The notes beneath the pieces are model-generated. The model was not told the DNA's origin, ran no database searches, and saw only the letters and a program-made list of their open reading frames with translations. A stretch of DNA of 5,749 nucleotides from Succinatimonas sp. UBA6849 (GTDB taxonomy: Bacteria > Pseudomonadota > Gammaproteobacteria > Enterobacterales > Succinivibrionaceae): assembly GCA_002449335.1 (NCBI GenBank), contig DKDL01000024.1, forward strand, positions 1-5,749, written 5' to 3'. Shown piece after piece: positions 1-4,953 of the stretch. The translations under genes were made by a program, and so were the position numbers. Positions within the stretch are counted from its first letter, which is position 1; the number at the start of each line of letters is the position of its first letter.

Positions 1-21
1 CTTTTTAAGATCCAGTGCATG

Positions 22-52
22 TGTGTGAAGAGAAAACTGTTCTTTTCACACA
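22..52 (+). repeat. 13-bp inverted repeat (hairpin)
   Basis: TGTGTGAAGAGAA (22-34) pairs with TTCTTTTCACACA (40-52) around the 5-nt loop AACTG. Twelve pairs are Watson-Crick and one is G-U in a + strand transcript. On the - strand the same position would be a C-A mismatch, which slightly favours a + strand RNA role. The bases after it (AGTTCTTT) are only a weak U-tract, so a classical intrinsic terminator is possible but not convincing. It could end the preceding gene's transcript, stabilise its 3' end, or be a protein-binding palindrome. Confidence 0.6.
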
Positions 53-54
53 AG

Positions 55-135
55 TTCTTTACATGCATTCATTACATCAAACGTCTTCAACAATCTTCAT
101 TCCTCCAAACTGTCATTCACACAAAATCATTCAAC
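55..135 (+). promoter_or_regulatory. C-rich, G-poor segment, possible Rho loading (rut) site
   Basis: By hand count these 81 bases contain about 24 C and 3 G. Pyrimidine-C dinucleotides are scattered throughout, with TCATTC at 97-102, 113-118 and 127-132. A C-over-G bubble of this length in untranslated RNA is the usual signature of a Rho utilisation site. It follows the hairpin at 22-52. It may belong to Rho-dependent termination of the upstream transcript, or act as a leader element if transcription of accD starts further upstream. The assignment is inferred from composition only. Confidence 0.3.
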
Positions 136-211
136 AGATTATGCTTATTCTCTGGTTCCGTTTTGTGCCATTTGTTTTGCCTTTGTTTAGCGAAAAAAGG
201 CTTCAAACAGA

Positions 212-224
212 TTAAGTTACTTAA
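212..224. repeat. Perfect 13-base palindrome, possible operator
   Basis: TTAAGT-T-ACTTAA is a perfect inverted repeat around one central base, in the AT-rich part of the accD upstream region. The size and symmetry suit a dimeric repressor site. I do not recognise it as the site of a known regulator; it does not resemble the FadR or FabR sites as I remember them. In AT-rich DNA a palindrome of this length can arise by chance. Confidence 0.25.
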
Positions 225-243
225 AAACTGTAACAATATTCTT

Positions 244-265
244 ATGTGTGATAAAATGCACACAG
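244..265. promoter_or_regulatory. CRP/FNR-family-like binding site upstream of accD
   Basis: The sequence contains TGTGA (247-251), six bases, then GCACA (258-262). It differs from the CRP consensus TGTGA-N6-TCACA at one core base, and the flanks extend the symmetry slightly (TGTGTG against CACACA). The centre lies about 71 bases before the accD start codon, a plausible place for an activator site. The same bases form the stem of the hairpin at 245-264, so this call and the terminator-like call compete. No promoter was identified with confidence downstream of it. Confidence 0.35.
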
Positions 266-273
266 TTTTTTTT
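245..273 (+). terminator. Hairpin followed by eight T: terminator- or attenuator-like
   Basis: TGTGTG (245-250) pairs with CACACA (259-264) around the loop ATAAAATG. One G and then a run of eight T (266-273) follow. The short 6-bp stem makes it a weak intrinsic terminator, but the uninterrupted U-tract is typical. Its place about 50 bases before accD could mean the end of the upstream transcript or an attenuator in the accD leader. It overlaps a CRP-like sequence that may be its real meaning. Confidence 0.35.
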
Positions 274-281
274 CATAAAAA

Positions 282-310
282 GCTCATGTTTTTAAGCATG
301 AGTGTTTTTT
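282..310 (+). terminator. Second hairpin plus six T, directly before the accD RBS
   Basis: CTCATG (283-288) pairs with CATGAG (297-302). The stem can extend by G-U pairs and one U-A pair to 282-290/295-303 with a UUUA loop. The bases TG and then six T (305-310) follow. The ribosome binding site of accD begins six bases later. A terminator so close to the start codon would block almost any upstream promoter, so if it is real it should work as an attenuator, or as a structure affecting translation initiation. The stem is short and AT-rich and may be too weak to act. Confidence 0.35.
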
Positions 311-315
311 GTAAC

Positions 316-319
316 AGGA
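316..319 (+). promoter_or_regulatory. Ribosome binding site of accD
   Basis: AGGA lies six bases before the ATG at 326. It decides the start of accD against the in-frame GTG at 302, which has no Shine-Dalgarno sequence in front and would add eight residues not seen in the family. Confidence 0.75.
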
Positions 320-325
320 TTATCT

Positions 326-1294
326 ATGAGCTGGCTTGAGAATTTAATTCAGAAAACAACATCTTCTATCAGCGGCACTACTAAGCACGAAATACCTGAA
401 GGTGTATGGACAAAATGTTCTGCATGTGATCAGGTTCTTTATAGAGCAGAGCTAGAGCGTAATCTCAATGTATGTCCTAAGTGTGGACACCACATGCACA
501 TTCGTGCACGTGTACGCTTAGATTCTTTCCTAGATAAAGAAGGTAGAGTTGAAATTGCAGGCGAGCTAGAGCCTAAAGATATCTTAAAGTTCAAAGATCT
601 TAAGAAATATAAAGATAGATTTGTCGCAGCTCAGAAAAAGTCAGGCGAAAAAGATGCTTTAGTTGTAATTAAAGGTACCTTAAAAGGTTTACCTGTAGTT
701 GCATGTGCTTTCGAGTTTGATTTCATGGCAGGTTCCATGGGTTCAGTTGTAGGTGCAAGATTCTGTGCGGCTGTTGAAGAGTGTTTAAAGACTCATAGAG
801 CACTTATCTGCTTTGCTACATCTGGCGGTGCTCGTATGCAGGAGTCTTTATTCTCTTTAATGCAGATGGCTAAGACTTCAGCTGCTTTGGCAAGACTTGC
901 AAAAGCAGGTCTTCCATTTATCAGCGTTATGACCGATCCTACCATGGGTGGTGTTAGTGCTTCTTTAGCTATGTTAGGTGATATCAATATCGCTGAGCCT
1001 AATGCTTTGATCGGTTTTGCTGGTCCTAGAGTTATTGAGCAGACCGTTCGTGAAAAATTACCTGAAGGTTTCCAGAGAGCTGAATTCTTATTAGAAAAGG
1101 GGGCAATTGATAAGATCGTTCCTCGTGCTCAAATGAGAGATGAGGTTGCTGATTTAGTTGCTCTTCTTTTAGGAAGTCACGATCCTAGCGTTCCTTTAGT
1201 AGAAGTTAAGAGTGGCTCTAAATCAAGAAAGAAGTCATCAGGGCAGAATGCTCCTGTAATGGCAGAATTGACAAATTCGGACATTAAGATTTAA
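326..1294 (+). CDS. accD: Acetyl-CoA carboxylase carboxyltransferase subunit beta
   Basis: AccD pairs with AccA in the cytoplasmic carboxyltransferase, which moves the carboxyl group from biotin on AccB to acetyl-CoA to make malonyl-CoA, the committed step of fatty-acid synthesis. The 322-residue product begins MSW like the E. coli protein (304 residues). It carries the N-terminal zinc ribbon (Cys31, Cys34, Cys50, Cys53), then the crotonase-like carboxyltransferase core with SGGARMQE at 166-173 and the glycine-rich GGVSAS at 208-213, followed by FAGPRVIEQTVREKLP near 231-246. Sequence identity to E. coli is high throughout the core. The last 30 or so residues are a Lys/Ser-rich tail (SKSRKKSS near 298-305) that differs from E. 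coli and is probably disordered. In E. coli the zinc domain also binds acc mRNA and represses its translation; the structured leader here would allow something similar, but this is inference. The stop overlaps the folC start by one base. Confidence 0.98.
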   Translation: MSWLENLIQKTTSSISGTTKHEIPEGVWTKCSACDQVLYRAELERNLNVCPKCGHHMHIRARVRLDSFLDKEGRVEIAGELEPKDILKFKDLKKYKDRFVAAQKKSGEKDALVVIKGTLKGLPVVACAFEFDFMAGSMGSVVGARFCAAVEECLKTHRALICFATSGGARMQESLFSLMQMAKTSAALARLAKAGLPFISVMTDPTMGGVSASLAMLGDINIAEPNALIGFAGPRVIEQTVREKLPEGFQRAEFLLEKGAIDKIVPRAQMRDEVADLVALLLGSHDPSVPLVEVKSGSKSRKKSSGQNAPVMAELTNSDIKI

Positions 1295-2592
1295 TGAGTA
1301 ACGAAGTCATCAATGCTAAGCCAGGTTCCCTAAAAACCTGGCTTGATTATCTAGACGGAATTGATCCTGACAAAATTGAATTAGGACTTGATAGAATCAA
1401 ACAGGTTCTAGAAAAGCTTGATTTAACCATATTTAAATCAATTCCTGTAATCGAAGTTGCCGGAACCAATGGCAAAGGTTCTACAAGTGCTCTTATTGCC
1501 TCTGCACTAAATCACAGTGGTATTAAAGCAGGTCTTTACACCTCTCCTCACTTACATAAATTCAACGAAAGAGTAAACATTGGTGGACGTGATGTTACCG
1601 ATGAGGAACTCTCAAAGGCTTTTGAGATTGTACATAAGACCGCAGATGACATTAAGCTAAGTTATTTTGAGTACACAACCTTAGCAGCTTTAGTTTGTTT
1701 TTCACGAGCTAAAGTAGGTGCTGTTGTGCTCGAAATTGGCTTAGGTGGCAGATTAGATGCCGTAAATGCACTGGATGCCGATATTGCCGTTATCACTTCA
1801 ATTGGTCTTGACCACACCAAGATCTTAGGCGATACCATCGCTAAGATTGCATTTGAAAAAGCAGGTATCATCAAGAAAAACTGTCAGGTAGTTTTAGGTG
1901 AAGTTGATAAAGAAGCTTATGAAGTTATCAAAAAGCGTGCTGATGAGCTTCATGCTGAACTTCACGTTCAGGGTAAGGATTTCTTAGGTAAGTTTAATGA
2001 TGGCTTTTCCTATATTCAAAAGTCACCAATTAACATTGCTACTTTCTCATTACCATATCCAAAGATCCCATTCTGCTGTGCACCAGCAGCCATGAGAGTA
2101 ATTACTCTTTTAAAGGAAAAAGGAGTAAAGATCACAGTAGATGGTATTGATGAGGCTCTAAAGACTACAAGTCTTCCTGGCAGAATGCAGTTAGTTCGCA
2201 TCAAACCTATGCTGTATCTTGATGTGGCACACAATCCTCCTGCTGCAACTCATCTTGCTAAGACTTTAGACAAACGCCATAAACTAGGAAAACGTTATGC
2301 TGTCATCGGTATGCTCAAAGACAAGGATATCGAGTCAGTTCTAAAAATTGTAAAACATTGCTTTGACGGCTTTTATGTTTCAACTCTTCATACACAAAGG
2401 GGTGAGAACGTAGAACGTATCAAGTCTGCTTTGTTAAAAGACAATGTAGAGCCTTCTGCAATCAAGTCTTTTGATCATGTTGATAAGGCTGTAGCTCAAG
2501 TACTAAAAGATGCTAATGAAAATGATGAAATCATTGTCTTAGGCTCTTTTGTAACTGTAAGCGAAGCAATGGATGCACTTGAAATTAAATAG
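1294..2592 (+). CDS. folC: Bifunctional dihydrofolate synthase / folylpolyglutamate synthase
   Basis: FolC is a cytoplasmic, ATP-dependent Mur-ligase-fold enzyme. It adds glutamate to dihydropteroate to make dihydrofolate, and adds further glutamates to reduced folates. The 432-residue length is close to E. coli (422). Visible motifs are the P-loop GTNGKGS (57-63), TSPHL (83-87), FEY (125-127), LEIGLGGRLDA (146-156), GLDHT (171-175), the EKAG segment whose Lys189 matches the carbamylated lysine of the family, LPGR (294-297), DVAHNP (310-315) and GSFVTV (417-422). The ATG overlaps the accD stop (TAATG) and no good Shine-Dalgarno is present, so translation is probably coupled to accD. One oddity: at residue 265 the usual Asn (PNAA in E. 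coli) reads Ala in the sequence CCAPAAM. All other motifs are intact, so I expect an active enzyme. Confidence 0.96.
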   Translation: MSNEVINAKPGSLKTWLDYLDGIDPDKIELGLDRIKQVLEKLDLTIFKSIPVIEVAGTNGKGSTSALIASALNHSGIKAGLYTSPHLHKFNERVNIGGRDVTDEELSKAFEIVHKTADDIKLSYFEYTTLAALVCFSRAKVGAVVLEIGLGGRLDAVNALDADIAVITSIGLDHTKILGDTIAKIAFEKAGIIKKNCQVVLGEVDKEAYEVIKKRADELHAELHVQGKDFLGKFNDGFSYIQKSPINIATFSLPYPKIPFCCAPAAMRVITLLKEKGVKITVDGIDEALKTTSLPGRMQLVRIKPMLYLDVAHNPPAATHLAKTLDKRHKLGKRYAVIGMLKDKDIESVLKIVKHCFDGFYVSTLHTQRGENVERIKSALLKDNVEPSAIKSFDHVDKAVAQVLKDANENDEIIVLGSFVTVSEAMDALEIK

Positions 2593-2600
2593 GTATGTAA

Positions 2601-3467
2601 ATGAGCATTACAAAGAATATTAGAAATCGTATAGTAGGTATCTTAGTAGTTATTTCAATTGTATTGATCCTGCTACCTTTCCTTAATATGAATGGTAAGG
2701 ATACTCCAAAGCCTCAGGATGACAATGCTATTGCTATCAATCAAAATGGTGCTGTAACTGATACTAACGGTCAGCTGGTAACTGCTGGCAGTTCTGACTC
2801 TGTTGAGACAAACTACAGCGATATGTTAGAAGCTCCGATTGATGATACCAAAGGCTCTAATAATGCTCTATCAAATGTACAGAAGGATGCTCCTGCATCT
2901 TCACCATTTGATGCTTTAAATACCAATCAGACTTCAGCATCAAACACAACTGTTAATTCAAATCAGGCAGGCTCTGATTTAGAAGTACCAAATGACAATA
3001 TGTTTGCAAGTGCTAATCTTGAGACTGCAACTCCTACTGGCACTAAAAATACTGCTGACAATAGCAACACTCTGCCATCAGCTAACACTGCAACTGTGTC
3101 TCCTGCTCCAAAACAGAATACTGCCAAGACTGAGACTTTAAAGTCTTCAAGAGTTCAGTCAAATCAGAATACAGCTGCTAACAAGCCAAAGCCTCAGGCT
3201 CCAGCAAATACCGCTCCTAAATCAAATTTAGTATCAGGCACTTTTGCAGCTCAAATTGGTGTGTTCTCTCAGAAGTCATATGTTACAGAGAATGTTGCCA
3301 AGCTTAAGAAAGCTGGCTTTAATGCTCAGACACAGAGTGTCAACATCAATGGCAAATCAATGGTAAGAGTTTTTGCTGGTACCTCAAAGACCAGACAGGG
3401 TGCTGATGCAATTTGCAGAAGTGCTAAGTCAAAAGTTGGTCTAGATTGCAGAATTTTATCTTTATAA
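2601..3467 (+). CDS. dedD: DedD-like SPOR-domain cell-division membrane protein
   Basis: This 288-residue protein has the layout of DedD: a short basic N-terminus (KNIRNR), one transmembrane anchor (about 11-28), a long periplasmic linker, and a C-terminal SPOR domain (about 212-288, starting SGTFAAQIGVFS). SPOR domains bind peptidoglycan strands stripped of stem peptides and so bring proteins to the division septum. The linker (about 31-210) is low complexity, rich in Asn, Thr, Ala, Ser, Gln and Pro, and longer than in E. coli DedD (220 residues in total). The only two cysteines, Cys272 and Cys283, lie in the SPOR domain and could form a disulfide. AGG (2591-2593), overlapping the folC stop, sits seven bases before the ATG. 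Position after accD-folC supports DedD over other SPOR proteins such as FtsN or DamX, but the sequence outside the SPOR domain cannot settle the name. Confidence 0.85.
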   Translation: MSITKNIRNRIVGILVVISIVLILLPFLNMNGKDTPKPQDDNAIAINQNGAVTDTNGQLVTAGSSDSVETNYSDMLEAPIDDTKGSNNALSNVQKDAPASSPFDALNTNQTSASNTTVNSNQAGSDLEVPNDNMFASANLETATPTGTKNTADNSNTLPSANTATVSPAPKQNTAKTETLKSSRVQSNQNTAANKPKPQAPANTAPKSNLVSGTFAAQIGVFSQKSYVTENVAKLKKAGFNAQTQSVNINGKSMVRVFAGTSKTRQGADAICRSAKSKVGLDCRILSL

Positions 3468-3505
3468 ATTCCTTTAAATTGAAAGATTGCTTGTAGGAGC
3501 TTTTA

Positions 3506-4297
3506 ATGTTACTTGAAGATCTAAAGAATTATCTTGATGAATACTTAGATGTTAGATCCTTTTCTGATCCGTCATTAAATGGTCTTCAGGTTGAAGGCTT
3601 TAAAGAGTGTACCTGCATTGCAACAGCTGCTACTGCATCTTTAGAAACAATTGATGCTGCTGTTGAAGAAGGTGCTGATACCTTAATTGTCCATCATGGA
3701 CTGTTCTGGAAAGGTCAGTTACTCCCTGTAGTAGGTCCTTTTAAAGACAGATTAAATGCTCTTTTAGAAGCTAATATCAATCTGTTAGCTTATCATCTGC
3801 CATTAGATGCTCATAATGTAGTGGGCAATAACAGATATTTATGTGATTTGTTATCACTATCTGAAGTTGATTACGTAGAACAGGGAAATCCTCGTTCTAT
3901 TGCTATGCAGGGTATCTTATCTGAACCTAAAACTGTAAAAGATGTAGCAGAGCTTCTAGCTGACAATCTGCATACAAGAGTCGATGTTTTAGGTGATTGC
4001 GACGAAAATATTCTTTTGAGTAATATTGCTGTTTGCTCAGGCTCAGGTGCCTTCTTACTCGATGAGGATATGAAACCTACATTCCATGCTTTAGTAACTG
4101 GCGATGTACATGAGCAGACCTATCATTTTGCCAAAGAGAGCGGAACCCCAGTTTTTGTTGTAGGTCACCATGCTTCAGAACAGGGTGGTATCAAGCGTTT
4201 AGGTGATCATCTTGCCAGAAAGTTTGATCTTGAACACAGACACCTGCACTTTAATATTGAAAAGGAATTGAAAACATATAATGGAAGCTCAATCTGA
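3506..4297 (+). CDS. ybgI: Nif3/YbgI-family (DUF34) dinuclear metal-binding protein
   Basis: The 263-residue product matches E. coli YbgI (247 residues) from the N-terminal NGLQVEG (25-31) onward. The metal-ligand signatures of the family are present: IVHHG with His63 and His64, HLPLDAH with Asp101, and GHHASE with His221 and Glu225. These form a dinuclear metal site inside a ring-shaped hexamer in solved family members. The true function is unsettled. Databases often call the family 'GTP cyclohydrolase 1 type 2', which rests on thin evidence, and a genuine folE follows directly here. The start is well supported by AGGAG (3495-3499), six bases before the ATG. The 38-nt gap after dedD is the largest in the cluster and shows no clear terminator or promoter. 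The 3' end overlaps folE by 17 bases. Confidence 0.93.
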   Translation: MLLEDLKNYLDEYLDVRSFSDPSLNGLQVEGFKECTCIATAATASLETIDAAVEEGADTLIVHHGLFWKGQLLPVVGPFKDRLNALLEANINLLAYHLPLDAHNVVGNNRYLCDLLSLSEVDYVEQGNPRSIAMQGILSEPKTVKDVAELLADNLHTRVDVLGDCDENILLSNIAVCSGSGAFLLDEDMKPTFHALVTGDVHEQTYHFAKESGTPVFVVGHHASEQGGIKRLGDHLARKFDLEHRHLHFNIEKELKTYNGSSI

Positions 4298-4943
4298 TAA
4301 AGAATTGTCTCGCGAAGCCATCATGGTTCGCGATGCCCTAATTGAATGTGGCCTTGAGACACCATGGCATGATAATGGTCTTACTTCTGCTCAGAAAAAA
4401 GACATCATCATGAAAAATATGTCAGAGATCATGAACACCTTAGGTCTTGATCTTAACGATGATTCCTTAAGAGAAACTCCTACTCGTGTAGCAAGAATGT
4501 TCGTAGATGAAGTCTTCTCAGGACTCGATTACAGAAACTTTCCAAAAGTAAGTGTATTTGATAACAAGATGCATTTTGATGAAATGGTTAAAGTCGATAA
4601 CATCACTGTAACTTCAACCTGTGAGCATCACTTTGTAGTTATGGATGGTCTTGCTAAAGTAGCTTACATGCCATCAGACAAGATCATCGGCTTATCAAAA
4701 ATTAACCGTATCGTGCAGTTCTTCGGTCACAGACCTCAAGTACAGGAGCGAATGACTCAGCAGATTAAAGTTGCTCTACAGACATTATTAAATACTAAAA
4801 ATGTAGCTGTAAGCATCACTGCAACTCATTATTGTGTAAAATCAAGAGGTGTAAGAGATCAGACCTCTGAAACCACCACTACAGCACTTGGCGGACATTT
4901 TAAGACTAATCCGTCATCTCGCCATGAGTTCTTAACAGATTAA
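4281..4943 (+). CDS. folE: GTP cyclohydrolase I (type IA)
   Basis: FolE converts GTP to 7,8-dihydroneopterin triphosphate and formate, the first step of folate synthesis, as a cytoplasmic zinc-dependent toroidal multimer. The 220-residue protein is nearly the length of E. coli FolE (222) and aligns throughout. The zinc and catalytic residues are visible: TSTCEHHF with Cys114, His116 and His117, and ATHYCVKSRG with His183 and Cys185. GLSKINRIVQFF (137-148), RPQVQER (151-157) and the C-terminal SRHEFL (213-218) are also present. The chosen ATG lies inside the end of the Nif3-family gene. The only Shine-Dalgarno-like bases, AAGGA (4262-4266), are 14 bases away, too far to be efficient, so translation is probably coupled to the gene before. 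A later in-frame ATG at 4323 would cut off the N-terminal LSREA segment that E. coli shares. Confidence 0.97.
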   Translation: MEAQSDKELSREAIMVRDALIECGLETPWHDNGLTSAQKKDIIMKNMSEIMNTLGLDLNDDSLRETPTRVARMFVDEVFSGLDYRNFPKVSVFDNKMHFDEMVKVDNITVTSTCEHHFVVMDGLAKVAYMPSDKIIGLSKINRIVQFFGHRPQVQERMTQQIKVALQTLLNTKNVAVSITATHYCVKSRGVRDQTSETTTTALGGHFKTNPSSRHEFLTD

Positions 4944-4953
4944 GGTAAGTGCT

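Larger units (their letters stand above)
1..325. other. Upstream non-coding region of accD
   Basis: This stretch holds no credible gene. The open frames crossing it encode Cys/Phe/Lys/His-rich peptides that resemble no family I know, have no ribosome binding site, and one runs into the start of accD in the wrong frame. Seen here instead are several inverted repeats, a cytosine-rich segment almost without guanine, and T-runs after hairpins. The motif TGTGTGA or its complement TCACACA occurs at 24-28 (within TGTGTGAA, 22-29), 46-52, 117-123 and 245-251. I infer the end of an upstream transcript plus the promoter and leader of the accD operon, but no strong -35/-10 pair stands out. A weak extended -10 candidate, TGTGATAAA, lies at 247-255. 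Whichever gene precedes it lies outside the window. Confidence 0.75.

Noticed and set aside
24..50. CRP site made from TGTGA (24-28) and TCACA (46-50)
   Set aside because: The half-sites are 17 bases apart instead of six; the repeat is better read as a hairpin.
15..215. 66-codon open frame in the upstream region
   Set aside because: No ribosome binding site and an unconvincing composition; it overlaps the C-rich segment and another equally poor frame.
302..325. Longer accD start at GTG 302
   Set aside because: No Shine-Dalgarno before it, whereas AGGA precedes the ATG at 326, and the family begins MSW at that ATG.
19..339. 106-codon open frame upstream of and overlapping accD
   Set aside because: No ribosome binding site, Cys/Phe/Lys-rich composition resembling no protein family, and it crosses the hairpins, T-runs and the real accD start.
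793..2234. Minus-strand open frames at 793-987, 1662-1874 and 2016-2234
   Set aside because: They lie wholly inside accD and folC, whose proteins are clearly conserved; they are antisense shadows.
2691..3230. Tandem repeat in the DedD-like linker
   Set aside because: The protein is low in complexity, but I could find no regular repeat unit in either the residues or the bases.
3506..4297. Calling the Nif3-family gene a GTP cyclohydrolase
   Set aside because: The motifs are those of the YbgI/DUF34 metal site, not of FolE, and a complete FolE is encoded right after it.
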